Positions 18,201-25,905 are shown, numbered from the stretch's first letter. The stretch is DNA of 64,000 nucleotides from Actinomycetes bacterium (GCA_021793115.1 JAJYTJ010000001.1:1-64000); one strand, 5' to 3'. Notes: a model not told the origin generated them from the sequence alone. Made by a program: numbers and translations.

Positions 18201-18844
18201 TAGTGGTCGTACGCCGTCGCCACCACGCCTGACACCTCGACGTGCGCCACCGATCCCGACCCAGCGTCGGCACCGACCCGGGTTGCAGCGACGTCACGCT
18301 CGAGCAGGTCCAGCACGTCGGCGATCGCCGCATGGTGGGCGCGGGCGATGAGGGCCTGCGTTCCACCGTCGGCCGCCGCCCACAGCACGGAGACGGACTT
18401 GGGTACTGAGAACGTGAAGTCGAACCCCGCGACTGCCCGCCTGGTGCCTTGCGCCTGCTCCTCGCGCTCGATTGCAGTGACGGTCTGCGCCCGCACGTCC
18501 ACCGGCAGGCCAGGTTCGAGCGCTGACGCCCGCTCGTGGACCCGCTCAGCTACCGAGCGATACACCGGCCACGCCCGACCGAGCGGCTGGCCCGTGACCG
18601 GGTCGCACCCCAAGCTCAGCAGCAGCCGTAGCTGGGTCTCGGCTACGTCGTCGCCGACGGCCAAGTGCCCGTCGTCGAGGTCAGAAACGCCTGATCCACT
18701 CCAGTAGCCCGGCGGGGTGCCCTTCTCGGCGTAGTACCGGGTCAGTGGATCGGCAAGTCGACGATCTCCGTCCCCGGCTGCGACCGTGCGCAGCAGATAG
18801 GCGTAGCCGTTGCCTACAGACATGACACGCATTGAGACCGTCAC
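15296..18844 (-). CDS. MobF-family conjugative relaxase-helicase (TrwC/TraI type)
   Basis: A protein of about 1182 residues. The N-terminal relaxase domain begins near MRVMSVGNGYAYLLRTVAAG, with candidate catalytic tyrosines in GYAYLL and RYYAEKG. The metal-binding histidine motif DPQLHTHVVVANK lies near residues 220-230. The C-terminal RecD-like helicase has Walker A VGPAGTGKTTT at about 552-562 and Walker B LVILDEASLAG near 620, and later AYAITVHRAQGSTVD. It would nick oriT, stay bound to the 5' end and unwind the strand for transfer. The GTG at 18844 is chosen because family members open close to this point; ATG at 18832 and 18874 are alternatives. The sequence upstream of the gene is the likeliest place for oriT. 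Confidence 0.9.
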   Translation of the reverse strand: MTVSMRVMSVGNGYAYLLRTVAAGDGDRRLADPLTRYYAEKGTPPGYWSGSGVSDLDDGHLAVGDDVAETQLRLLLSLGCDPVTGQPLGRAWPVYRSVAERVHERASALEPGLPVDVRAQTVTAIEREEQAQGTRRAVAGFDFTFSVPKSVSVLWAAADGGTQALIARAHHAAIADVLDLLERDVAATRVGADAGSGSVAHVEVSGVVATAYDHYDSRASDPQLHTHVVVANKVRAAHDGRWRTLAGRPLHQAVVALSEHYNAVLADHLTRDLGLSWERRDRGERRNPAFELAVVPDTLIEEFSRRSHDIEARTDELIATYRQRHGRTPSVRTILRLRQEATLETRPEKEVRSLADLTDSWRQRATARLGSDATAWATAALTDPPAAAVLRADDVPLDLIDRVGAAVVDAVGQKRATWRHWNLHAEASRQTMQWRFASTVDREAVVALVVDAAERHSLRLTPPELASSPALFRRPDGTSVFRPKHSTVFSATVLLEAEDQLLALSHDASGPCLRLGTVDRVARRTLPGGVRLSDDQAHAVEAVAASKRVVDVLVGPAGTGKTTTLAGLRAAWEREYGPGSVVGLAPSASAAEVLADELGIPTTNTAKWLYDHTRDGLSLTDGQLVILDEASLAGTVALAAIAAHAAQVGAKVLLAGDPAQLDAVEAGGAFGLVVRDRDDAPTLLDVRRFEAPWEQRASLGLRLGDAAVLDAYGAHGRIIAGDQQQMLDTLYAAWHDDVAAGLASVMIAETTGAVADLNARARLDRIRAGIVDPHDAVKLVDGAEAGAGDLVLTRRNDRRLVVGRGFVKNGDRWQVVASHHDGSLTVRQDQPRGGQIRLPAWYVAKNLDLAYAITVHRAQGSTVDTAHALVDSARMTREALYVAITRGRQANIAYVAVDVPDLEEHLQPAEPPTGRSVLAGVLAHIGAEPSAHETVTAEQETWGGIAQLAAEYETIANTAVHDTYLHLLLLAGLTDAQVDELVAGESYGALVAELRRLEAHRHDLATLLKATVTARTLDDADDLGAVLYRRLQHAAAAGGSQPRAAARMIAGLIPPATGTFDAETRQALVERQQLIEQRATALAQTAVAENAAWVHAIGAPPTDPRRQAAWLRQVRVVAAYRDRYQLAGDDPLGPAPTSLNQRTDQAHAEAAIHTAARIAAARTRPRTSTPARAARRGAGPAL

Positions 18845-19205
18845 GTCTGACAGGTGCCTACGACACCGAGACATGCGCCCTTATGGTGCTCGTCGCATGT
18901 CGTCGGTTGCGGTGGATGCCTGTGCGGTGTCGCGAGTGTCACGAACCAAGTGGGAGACCCAGGTCCTTGTCCCGGCACCCGCACTGCCTGACTCGGGTCG
19001 GGCCAAGCTCAAGTCGCCGGAGCCAACATCGGTGGGGCAACCATCCGCGGAGGATCGGACCGCCCGTCCCGTTCCCGATGGCTTCGCCCGGCCGTCCGGT
19101 TCTGGGTTTGTCCTCCAGCCCGCTATGGAAGTCGACCATGAAACCGCACGAAATCAACAATCGTACCTCTTACGCGAATGGGCGTCACAGCGGATCCACC
19201 ACTCG
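18845..19205. other. Relaxase upstream region, candidate oriT
   Basis: No gene is seen in these 361 bases. GACATGCG (18870-18877) and CGCATGTC (18894-18901) form a perfect 8-bp inverted repeat with a 16-base loop, 26 bases from the relaxase start. MobF elements commonly keep oriT, with an inverted repeat near the nick site, beside the relaxase gene. The nick site itself cannot be read from sequence. GGCACCTGTC on the minus strand (18849-18858) matches the leader motif found before other backbone genes. Confidence 0.4.
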
Positions 19206-19958
19206 CTATGCGTTCGCCACCTGTGAGACGGGCGCCACCGCGGCATCGGTCGGCATCCATTTTGGCGCCCGCTGATAGGCCAGCGCGTAGAGCACGCTGA
19301 GAACGGTGCAGACTGTACCCAGGAGATACAGCCAGGGGCTTGACGCCCACGACGGGCTAATCTGCGGGAGATACACGAAGAACCATGTCACCTCGGCGGC
19401 AACAAGAGACCAGACTAGTCCCTGGCTAACGCCGCGCCGGCTGCCGCGACTTCTGAGAAACCCGAGATTGAAGGCGCAACACGTGACATAGGTTGTGGTG
19501 ATCATGATGATCACCAACGGGTCGTCGATGGCATTGAGAAGGAAGCCGTAGCCGATGATGAATGTGATCTGGATCGCCACGTAGAGCATGATCGCGTGGA
19601 GTCGATTAGTGACGTGCGGGAGGATTTCTGGCAGGTCCCACCGGATGGCCTGCAGGTGGACGGCAAGTTCCATGAAGAACCAGAACGCCATGCCCGTCCA
19701 CTGCAGGACGGTGAGCCAATGGTGGGTGGGAGAGTCGCTCGACAGCCACTTCGCTGCGGCAGCGACGAACAGGATGTCGTTGGCCATGTTCCACATGTTG
19801 ACCTGCCACGGCATGGCGGCGGTCTTGTGCTTCGCGCCGACGCGGAGCGCTTCGACGTAGTAGATCATGAAGGCAGTGAATGATCCGAAGAATCCGATCA
19901 TCGCCGCTGGGTTCAGCGAGTCGAACAAGTGGAAGACATAGTCGATGTCGTACGTCAT
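19206..19958 (-). CDS. Polytopic membrane protein, about seven helices
   Basis: A 250-residue protein almost wholly made of membrane helices: an N-terminal helix after NPAAMIGFFG, then segments around FVAAAAKWL, WTGMAFWFFMELAVHL, IMLYVAIQITFIIGYGFLL, VIIMITTTYVTCCAF, LVAAEVTWFFVYLP and YLLGTVCTVLSVLYAL. The size, helix count and an early MPWQVNMWNMANDILF segment are faintly like the integral-membrane terpene cyclase (Pyr4/PaxB) fold, but I would not assign that without a profile search. The start is the ATG at 19958 with GAGGAGGG upstream. GC content is lower than in neighbouring genes. It lies downstream of a TetR and a LuxR gene on the same strand. Confidence 0.7.
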   Translation of the reverse strand: MTYDIDYVFHLFDSLNPAAMIGFFGSFTAFMIYYVEALRVGAKHKTAAMPWQVNMWNMANDILFVAAAAKWLSSDSPTHHWLTVLQWTGMAFWFFMELAVHLQAIRWDLPEILPHVTNRLHAIMLYVAIQITFIIGYGFLLNAIDDPLVIIMITTTYVTCCAFNLGFLRSRGSRRGVSQGLVWSLVAAEVTWFFVYLPQISPSWASSPWLYLLGTVCTVLSVLYALAYQRAPKWMPTDAAVAPVSQVANA

Positions 19959-20129
19959 CGCAGGGCACCCTCCTCGTGCCGGGCGGATGAGCGTCGGCAC
20001 TCGTTCGGTTCGGTCGCCCTTGATCAGGGCGAATCGAGCCTTCCACGGCCGATTGCGGTGGAGCCCGACCGGACGTGCCCTCTTCGGGGACGATCGTGCC
20101 TCATTCGAGCGCGCATCGGCACGAAAGTG

Positions 20130-20900
20130 CTACCCAGTTCGCGCCGGTCCCAGCGAGCGCGACACGAGCTCGGCACGGTTGTTCGCCCCGAGTTTGTCGA
20201 GCAGGTGACTGACGTGGTGCTTCACGGTGTTCTCCGAGAGAAACAACTCACTCGCTATCTGGCCGTTGGTCCGACCTTCGGAGATGAGCCGCAGGACCTC
20301 TCGTTCGCGCAACGAGAGGGTCGTTGCTGAGTCTTGCCCGGGTGGGGGGGTGGCCCCGTCGGGCTCGGCGCCGGCCCCGACGTCCAGGTGACGTGTCAGG
20401 GCGCCGGTCCGCAGGCCGTCCTCGCTGAACGCGCGCAGGTTCGCACGTACGATCCGCAGCACGGTGTCCTCGATCTGACCCATCGCGGCCGCGACCTCAC
20501 CTGGCTCCGCCATGGCTCGCCGCCACACCACCGCCAGGACCACCTCGGCCAGCAGGATGCGGCTCTCGACGAAGTCGATGACCTGCGAGGTGAGCCTGCT
20601 GGTGCCGAGCACCATCTGGCCGTAGAAATCGGTGTACCGGGCGTTGCGGATCTCGCCGGTCTCGACTGCCGCGGCGAACGCCTCGACCTCGCGGTGCACC
20701 CACCTCGTGTAGTCGCTCGGAGGCAGGCGGTTGGTGACTGAGGAGGGGAACCGGGTGCTGAACTGGTCCATCGTCACTGTGACGATCTCATCGGCGGCAT
20801 CCCGGATGAGCATCGCCGCGTATGCGGCGGCGCCCGGGCGGTCGCCGCGAAGTCCCTCATCCATAGGACTGCACAGCGTAGCGATCGCAGGGTGTCGCAT
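20130..20900 (-). CDS. LuxR-type transcriptional regulator
   Basis: A 256-residue protein. The last 65 residues are a GerE/LuxR helix-turn-helix: LSLREREVLRLISEGRTNGQ, then IASELFLSENTVKHHVSHLL and DKLGANNRAELV. The N-terminal 180 residues are helical, with no receiver aspartate pattern, PAS signature or P-loop, so it is a stand-alone regulator with an unknown sensor part. Start at ATG 20900, with GAGGGT 6 bases upstream. It lies 42 bases downstream of the TetR gene and may share its transcript; the polytopic membrane protein follows after 171 bases. Confidence 0.85.
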   Translation of the reverse strand: MRHPAIATLCSPMDEGLRGDRPGAAAYAAMLIRDAADEIVTVTMDQFSTRFPSSVTNRLPPSDYTRWVHREVEAFAAAVETGEIRNARYTDFYGQMVLGTSRLTSQVIDFVESRILLAEVVLAVVWRRAMAEPGEVAAAMGQIEDTVLRIVRANLRAFSEDGLRTGALTRHLDVGAGAEPDGATPPPGQDSATTLSLREREVLRLISEGRTNGQIASELFLSENTVKHHVSHLLDKLGANNRAELVSRSLGPARTG

Positions 20901-20942
20901 CGCGAGACCCTCAGGCAGTCAGGAGCGCGGCAGTGCGCGCGG

Positions 20943-21569
20943 TCAGGTCAGCGGGCTGACCGCTCCCATCGCGTCGTCTAGCAGCGTCCCCAGTGAGATG
21001 CAGGGGTCTTCGCTGTTCATGAACACGTCGGTCGCGACGTAGAGGCAGGCGGAAGCCGAGGCGGCGAGTGCAGCACCCTGGGGTGCTGCCGGGTCGGCGG
21101 CTAGCCCGAGTCGGCGGCTGGTCTCCGGGGCGAGCACGCTCTGCCACCCCTGGGTCCGTTCCCACTCCTGGGTGCGCACCCGGCAGGCGTCGTCGAGCAG
21201 GCGCATGAACTTCTGGTGCTCGCCGGCATTGGTGGTGTCGAACTCCGTGACCACATCGAAGGCTCGGCGCAGCGCGACCCAGGGGTGTTCGGTCTCGGGT
21301 CGCGCGCGCAGGGCGGCGGCGATCTTGAGGCCCAGTTCGCTGATCCGGCCCAGCACTAGTTCCTCCTTGGTGCCGAAGTACCGGAAGAAGGTGGTGCGTG
21401 AGAGCCCGGCCTCGGCGGCGATCTGCTCGACGGTGGTCTGTTCGAACCCTTGCTCGGTGAACAGCCGGAACGCGACCTCGATCACTTCGGCGCGCATTGC
21501 GAGCCTGGTGCGCTCGCGCAGCGTGAGCGGCTCGCTCGGTGCGATATGCGGGGCTAGGGCCGACGGCAT
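20943..21569 (-). CDS. TetR-family repressor, likely controlling the divergent SDR-efflux operon
   Basis: A 208-residue protein with an N-terminal TetR helix-turn-helix: VIEVAFRLFTEQGFEQTTVE, IAAEAGLSRTTFFRYFGTKEEL. The C-terminal ligand-binding half is typical of the MftR/actinobacterial type with LDDACRVRTQEWERTQGW. The start is ATG 21569; no good ribosome binding site is seen, so the mRNA may be leaderless or nearly so. It is divergent from the SDR-MFS pair with 94 bases between, holding dyads at 21596-21626 that could be its operator. TetR regulators next to efflux genes usually release the operator when they bind the pump's substrate. Confidence 0.88.
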   Translation of the reverse strand: MPSALAPHIAPSEPLTLRERTRLAMRAEVIEVAFRLFTEQGFEQTTVEQIAAEAGLSRTTFFRYFGTKEELVLGRISELGLKIAAALRARPETEHPWVALRRAFDVVTEFDTTNAGEHQKFMRLLDDACRVRTQEWERTQGWQSVLAPETSRRLGLAADPAAPQGAALAASASACLYVATDVFMNSEDPCISLGTLLDDAMGAVSPLT

Positions 21570-21595
21570 TCCACTACAGTACACCGTTGCTAAGT

Positions 21596-21626
21596 GAGAC
21601 GAGGTACCACAAGGTGCTAACGTCTC
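21596..21626. promoter_or_regulatory. Candidate TetR operator
   Basis: Outer arms GAGACG (21596-21601) and CGTCTC (21621-21626) flank an inner imperfect dyad of the form TAnCAC-nnn-GTGnTA centred near 21611. The element sits between the divergent tetR and SDR start codons, where a shared operator is expected. The binding protein is inferred from position. Confidence 0.5.
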
Positions 21627-21663
21627 GTCGCGACATCTTGTCCCGAGCCCCTGGAGCAGCACC

Positions 21664-22494
21664 ATGAGCAAGATCTGGTTCATCACCGGCGCCTCGCGCG
21701 GCTTCGGCCGTCGCTTCGCGGAGGCCGCGCTGTCCCGCGGCGACCGTGTGATCGCCACCGCCCGCAGCGTCGAGGCCCTGTCCGGTCTGGTCGAGACGTA
21801 TGGCGATGCGGTTCTCCCGCTGCAGCTCGACGTGACGAGCAAGTCCGACGCGACGGCCGCAGTCGCGGCCGGTCGTGCGCACTTCGGTGGCCTGGACGTG
21901 GTGGTTAACAACGCCGGGTTCGGTCTGTTCGGCGCGGTCGAGGAGATGACCGAGGCCGACGTGCGAGCGCAGTTCGAGACCAACGTGTTCGGCGCGCTCT
22001 GGGTCACGCAGGCGGCGCTGCCGTACCTGCGCGAGCAGGGTTCCGGCAACATCGTTCTGCTGTCCAGCATGCTCGGCACGACCCCCGGGCCGACCACCGG
22101 TGGCTACAGCGCCGCGAAGGCCGCCGTCGAGGTGCTCGGCGACTCGCTCGCGCAGGAGGTCGCCGGGTTCGGCATCAAGGTCACCGTCGTGCAGCCCGGG
22201 CCGTTCGCCACCGAGTTCGGTGCCTCGTCGTCCTACTCCACGCCGATGGCGGAGTACGAGGAGATCCGCAACGCCTATATGGGCAGCTTCTCCGAGTCCG
22301 ATATGGCCGACCCGGCTGGTGTCGGCCGGGCGATCCTGAAGGTCGTCGACGCGGACGCGCCGCCGCTTCGGGTGTTCTTCGGCTCCGCGCCGCACTACGT
22401 GGTCCCCCCGGTCTTCGCGGCGCGCCTGGCGGCGTGGGAGCAGTGGGCATGGCTGTCCGCCGAGGCCGAGCAGTCGGCTCCCCAGCTTCCCTGA
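21664..22494 (+). CDS. Short-chain dehydrogenase/reductase (classical SDR)
   Basis: A 276-residue classical SDR: cofactor motif TGASRGFG at the N-terminus, LDVTSKSD, NNAG, an active-site Ser in LLSSMLG, and Tyr148-x3-Lys152 in YSAAK. The arginines after the glycine motif (ASRGFGRRF, ATARS) favour NADP(H). The C-terminal extension is longer than the minimal family length. GGAG precedes the ATG by 8 bases. Its stop overlaps the start of the MFS gene (TGATG), so the two form an operon divergent from tetR. Substrate unknown; it may modify the compound that the pump exports. Confidence 0.9.
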   Translation: MSKIWFITGASRGFGRRFAEAALSRGDRVIATARSVEALSGLVETYGDAVLPLQLDVTSKSDATAAVAAGRAHFGGLDVVVNNAGFGLFGAVEEMTEADVRAQFETNVFGALWVTQAALPYLREQGSGNIVLLSSMLGTTPGPTTGGYSAAKAAVEVLGDSLAQEVAGFGIKVTVVQPGPFATEFGASSSYSTPMAEYEEIRNAYMGSFSESDMADPAGVGRAILKVVDADAPPLRVFFGSAPHYVVPPVFAARLAAWEQWAWLSAEAEQSAPQLP

Positions 22495-23921
22495 TGCCTG
22501 ACCGTGTTCCGGGCGTGAGTGTGCCTGTGCCCGGTGCCTCCGGGCACAGGCACACCGCGACGTTCCTGGTCTTGGCCGGCGGTGCGACTCTGGTCTCGCT
22601 GCTGCAGTCCCTGCTGAACCCGGTGCTGTCCACGATCCAGTCCGAGCTCAACACCGACCAGGCCACAGTCACCTGGGTGGTCACTGCCTACCTGTTGTCC
22701 GCCGCCATCGTGACCCCAACGCTCGGGCGGGTCGGTGACATCTTCGGGCGTCGTCGTGCCTTCCTGGCGGCCATCGCCGCGGTCGGGATAGGGGCCGTCA
22801 TGGCGGCGCTGGCACCGAACATCGCCATCCTGATCGCTGCGCGCGTCCTACAGGGGGCGGGGGTCGCCGTCTTCCCGCTCGCGTTCGGCATCGCGCGCGA
22901 CCACCTTCCGGCGGATCGCGTCGCGGCCGCGATCGGGGGGATCTCCGCTCTGCTCGCGGTTGGTGGTGGTGTCGGGGTCATCCTGGCGGGTCCGATCACG
23001 TCGACCCTGGGGTGGCGGTGGTTGTTCTGGATCCCGGCCGCCTTCACTGCGATCGTCCTGCTCACGGGAGCGTGGCTGCTTCCCGTTTCACCGCGTTCCG
23101 GCGGTCGGCTGAGCGTGAGCGGTGCGGTGCTGCTGGCCGGGTGGCTCATCACGCTCCTGCTCCCGCTCAGCAAGGGCAGTGGGTGGGGATGGGGTTCGTC
23201 CCGGGTGCTGATCCTGTTCGCGGTGGCGGCCGTGACGTTCGTCGCCTGGGTGCTCGTCGAACTGCGGAGCCGGGGTCCGCTGATCGACATGCGTGTGATG
23301 GCGCTGCGTGGCATCTGGTCCGCCAACGTCGTCGCGTTCCTGTTCGGCGCTGCGATGTTCGCGACGTTCGCGTTCGTCCCGCGGTTCGCCCAGGTGCCCG
23401 GATCGACCGGGTATGGGCTCGGTGCCAGCGTGAGCCTCTCGGGGTTCGTCCTGCTGCCGATGTTGGTGACGATGGCGGTAACCGGTGCGCTCAGCGGTGC
23501 CATGACCGTGGCGCTCGGAGCACGGCGGCTGCTCGCGGTCGGGGCCGGTCTCGGTGCACTCGGCACCCTGGCGCTCGCGCTGGCGCACTCGACGCTCTGG
23601 CAGGTCGCGACCGGCGCGGGCGTCTTCGGGCTCGGCCTGGGCATCGTGTTCACGGCCACGACGAACGTCGTCGTGGCCGAGGCGCCAGCCGATCACATCG
23701 GCGCGGCCAGTGGCATGAACGTGAACATCCGCACTATCGGCGGCGCCGTCGGCACGGCGGTCTTCAGCACGATCCTCGCCGGCGGCGTCGACACGCAGGG
23801 ACAGCCGACCGAGTCGGCGTACACGACGGCTTTCCTCGTGATCGCTCTGGCCGCCACTTTGGCGCTGATAGCGGTCTGGGCCGTCCCGCGGCGGACGGTC
23901 GCCGTAGCCCGGACGGGCTGA
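22494..23921 (+). CDS. MFS drug efflux transporter, 14-helix DHA2 type
   Basis: A 475-residue membrane protein with about 14 predicted helices. Motif A between helices 2 and 3 is GRVGDIFGRRRAF, and motif C-like LAVGGGVGVILAGP lies in helix 5, marks of drug:proton antiporters such as EmrB/QacA. The ATG at 22494 overlaps the SDR stop by one base; the open frame further upstream would run into the SDR gene. It is the second gene of the putative TetR-controlled operon and probably exports a toxic organic compound using the proton gradient. Confidence 0.9.
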   Translation: MPDRVPGVSVPVPGASGHRHTATFLVLAGGATLVSLLQSLLNPVLSTIQSELNTDQATVTWVVTAYLLSAAIVTPTLGRVGDIFGRRRAFLAAIAAVGIGAVMAALAPNIAILIAARVLQGAGVAVFPLAFGIARDHLPADRVAAAIGGISALLAVGGGVGVILAGPITSTLGWRWLFWIPAAFTAIVLLTGAWLLPVSPRSGGRLSVSGAVLLAGWLITLLLPLSKGSGWGWGSSRVLILFAVAAVTFVAWVLVELRSRGPLIDMRVMALRGIWSANVVAFLFGAAMFATFAFVPRFAQVPGSTGYGLGASVSLSGFVLLPMLVTMAVTGALSGAMTVALGARRLLAVGAGLGALGTLALALAHSTLWQVATGAGVFGLGLGIVFTATTNVVVAEAPADHIGAASGMNVNIRTIGGAVGTAVFSTILAGGVDTQGQPTESAYTTAFLVIALAATLALIAVWAVPRRTVAVARTG

Positions 23922-23944
23922 AGGCGGCCCTTCACGAGCCGTCC
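23911..23944 (+). terminator. Possible terminator after the efflux gene
   Basis: GGACGGGCT (23911-23919) pairs with AGCCGTCC (23937-23944) with one bulged G. The stem includes the stop codon of the transporter and has no T-tract, so factor-independent termination is uncertain. It lies between convergent genes. Confidence 0.35.
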
Positions 23945-24031
23945 TCCGGTGGGCGCTGTGGCTCCTCGTTGCGCTCCACCGACGTCCTTCGGTCGCGCTC
24001 GTCATCGATCCTGTGCCGGGAGCGGCACGCG

Positions 24032-24787
24032 TCAGAACGCGATGCTCACCCCGGGCAGCGCCTGGGTCACGGCGAGCAGCTCGGTCCGCAGCGCGTGGCC
24101 ACGCTCGGCGAGGGCGTCGGCGTCCACTGTGGGCCCGGACAGGCTGACTGTGTAGATGTCTCGCCCGCAGCGGAAGGCGCAGGCCACGCAGCAGAAGCCT
24201 TCGTGGTACTCGTCGACCTCGGTGCTGAACCCGCGCGAGCGCGCTTCCTTGAGGTCGGTCTCGAGCACTCCCCGGTCGACGATCGTCGCGGGAGTGGCGG
24301 CGTTGAGCTCCAGGTCGGCCAGCGTGCGTGCGGACTCGTCCGGCGAAAGCGCGGCCAGGGCGGCCTTGCCGCCCGCGGACCCGTTCAGCGACATCCGTGT
24401 GCCGAGCGTCGAGTACCGCACCAGGCTCCGCAGCGAGTCGATCTTGTCGATGATGGTGATGGCGTCCTCGCCGAGGAGTCCTACATGCGCCGTCACTCCG
24501 AAGCGGTCGGCCAGGTCGGTTGTCACCGCCCGAACGCTGGTCGCGAAGGCGTTGTTCAGTGCCGCCCGCTCGCCCCACTCGGTCAGGCGCGAGCCAAGGG
24601 CGTACTCCGTTCCATCGCCGTAGCGCAGCACGAGGCCATGGCGCTCCAGCACGCGCAAGGTGCGCAACGCCGTCGTCGGGCTGCATGCCAGGGCACGGGC
24701 GATATCGGTGAGCCGCAGAGTGCGCCGAGCGGCGAGCTCATCTATCACGGCGATGGCTCGCTCCAGGCTCTGCAGTTCGTAGGCCAC
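24032..24787 (-). CDS. IclR-family regulator of the catabolic cluster
   Basis: A 251-residue protein. The N-terminal winged helix reads LERAIAVIDELAARRTLRLT, DIARALACSPTTALRTLRVLE, with a beta wing YGDGTEYALG. The C-terminal effector domain has the IclR signature around STEVDEYHEGFCCVACAFRC. Length is right for the family when started at GTG 24787, which has GGAAGG 8 bases upstream; the longer frame to 24862 would add a poorly coding stretch and cover the operator. It is divergent from the aldolase operon. IclR proteins commonly bind an intermediate of the pathway they control. Confidence 0.9.
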   Translation of the reverse strand: MAYELQSLERAIAVIDELAARRTLRLTDIARALACSPTTALRTLRVLERHGLVLRYGDGTEYALGSRLTEWGERAALNNAFATSVRAVTTDLADRFGVTAHVGLLGEDAITIIDKIDSLRSLVRYSTLGTRMSLNGSAGGKAALAALSPDESARTLADLELNAATPATIVDRGVLETDLKEARSRGFSTEVDEYHEGFCCVACAFRCGRDIYTVSLSGPTVDADALAERGHALRTELLAVTQALPGVSIAF

Positions 24788-24874
24788 GCGAGGGTCCTTC
24801 CTTAGGTGGTCAGGCACGTCGGTCTGCGAGGGGCGCTTGCAGCGTACGCCAGGGAGTGTCATGATCGTTGCGCC

Positions 24875-24895
24875 ATGAGAATGGTGGTTTCACAT
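24875..24895. promoter_or_regulatory. Candidate IclR operator
   Basis: ATGAGAA (24875-24881) and TTCACAT (24889-24895) form a dyad ATGnGAA-N7-TTCnCAT in the intergenic region between the divergent iclR and aldolase genes. An outer pair TTGCGC (24868-24873) and GCGCAA (24897-24902) shares nearly the same centre. Nested dyads of this size suit an IclR dimer pair. Confidence 0.55.
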
Positions 24896-24920
24896 AGCGC
24901 AAACTGCGAGGAGGCAGTCG

Positions 24921-25724
24921 ATGAGCACGAAGCGGCGGACGACGATCCTGAAGGACCTCATCCAGCGGCAGGACCTGACGATCGGCGTGATGCAGCAGAT
25001 CGTGAACCCCGAGGTCACCGAGAGCATCGTGGAGTCGGGAGCCGACTTCGTCATCGTCGATCTGGAGCACACGGGCAAGACCATCGACTCGGCGTTCGGG
25101 TGCATCACCGCGGCCTACGCCTTCGACGTCCCGGTGCTGGTCCGCGTGTACGAGAAGGAGCAGCACCTGATCGAGCAGGCGCTCGACGCTGGCGCCCAGG
25201 GCGTGGTCGTGCCGACGGTCGAGACCGTCGAGGAGTGCGAGATGATCGTCCGCTCGGCCAAGTTCGCGCCGGTCGGAGAGCGCGGCTGGTGCCCGATCCT
25301 GCCCGCCATGCGTTGGGTGGAGGGTGAGGGGCAGGAGTACATCGCCAACGCGAACCGCAACACCTTCGTGAGCGTCCTGATCGAGACCCCGCTCGGCATC
25401 GCGAATCTCCCGGAGATGCTCAAGGTCGAGGGCATCGATGCCTTCCTGCTCGGCCCCGGCGACTATTCGATCCGGGTCGGCAAGACCATCTGGGACCCGG
25501 AGGTCTCCGACGTCATGGTCGAGGCGATGCGCCTGATCGCCGAGGCGGGCAAGCTCAGCATGCCCGTGGCGCTGAGTTCGAACATCGCCGAGTACTACGG
25601 CAGCGGCGCCAAGGTCGTCCAGCTCGGGTTCAACGACTCAATGGCGATCACCCAGCGGATGGCCGCAGAGACTGCCTCGATGCGCGAGGCCGTCTCCAGC
25701 GCGCGCACCCCGCAGCACGTCTGA
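24921..25724 (+). CDS. HpcH/HpaI-family class II pyruvate aldolase
   Basis: A 267-residue TIM-barrel protein. The metal and catalytic motifs of the family are visible: ADFVIVDLEHTGK, VLVRVYEKE, GAQGVVVPTVET, an active-site segment LIETPLGIANLPEM, and LLGPGDYSI. Family members cleave 2-keto-hydroxy acids (or make them) using a divalent metal; several also accept hydroxypyruvate as the donor. GAGGAGG lies 6 bases before the ATG. As first gene after the IclR operator it probably carries out the entry C-C bond cleavage of the cluster, giving pyruvate or hydroxypyruvate plus an aldehyde. The donor is not decided by sequence. Confidence 0.88.
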   Translation: MSTKRRTTILKDLIQRQDLTIGVMQQIVNPEVTESIVESGADFVIVDLEHTGKTIDSAFGCITAAYAFDVPVLVRVYEKEQHLIEQALDAGAQGVVVPTVETVEECEMIVRSAKFAPVGERGWCPILPAMRWVEGEGQEYIANANRNTFVSVLIETPLGIANLPEMLKVEGIDAFLLGPGDYSIRVGKTIWDPEVSDVMVEAMRLIAEAGKLSMPVALSSNIAEYYGSGAKVVQLGFNDSMAITQRMAAETASMREAVSSARTPQHV

Positions 25725-25812
25725 GGGCGCAGCCCGCCGACTCCCACGGCACCACCCATCGAGCCGGCGGGCCGCCCCCGTGCGCCCGCACCCCCACAGG
25801 AGGAAGACCTAG

Positions 25813-25905
25813 ATGCGAACGACGACCGTCCACGTCGTGCTTTGTACGGCGGCGAGCAGCGGGGGCGCAGCCTGTCCCCGCCCCACCGGGCCGGTGACCC
25901 GATGA
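25813..25905 (+). CDS. Coupled 30-residue leader ORF before the transketolase genes
   Basis: An ATG at 25813 follows a strong ribosome binding site, AGGAGGAAG (25798-25806). It opens 30 codons, MRTTTVHVVLCTAASSGGAA and on to a TGA at 25903-25905. That stop overlaps the ATG of the next gene (ATGA). The next gene, transketolase N-subunit, has no ribosome binding site of its own, so ribosomes probably reach it by terminating here. The peptide has no recognisable domain; it may be a pure translational leader or a small functional protein. Confidence 0.55.
   Translation: MRTTTVHVVLCTAASSGGAACPRPTGPVTR

Noticed and set aside
20943..22097. A longer TetR frame extending through the divergent SDR gene
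   Set aside because: The extension is opposite a clear SDR and lacks TetR homology. The helix-turn-helix starts properly from 21569.
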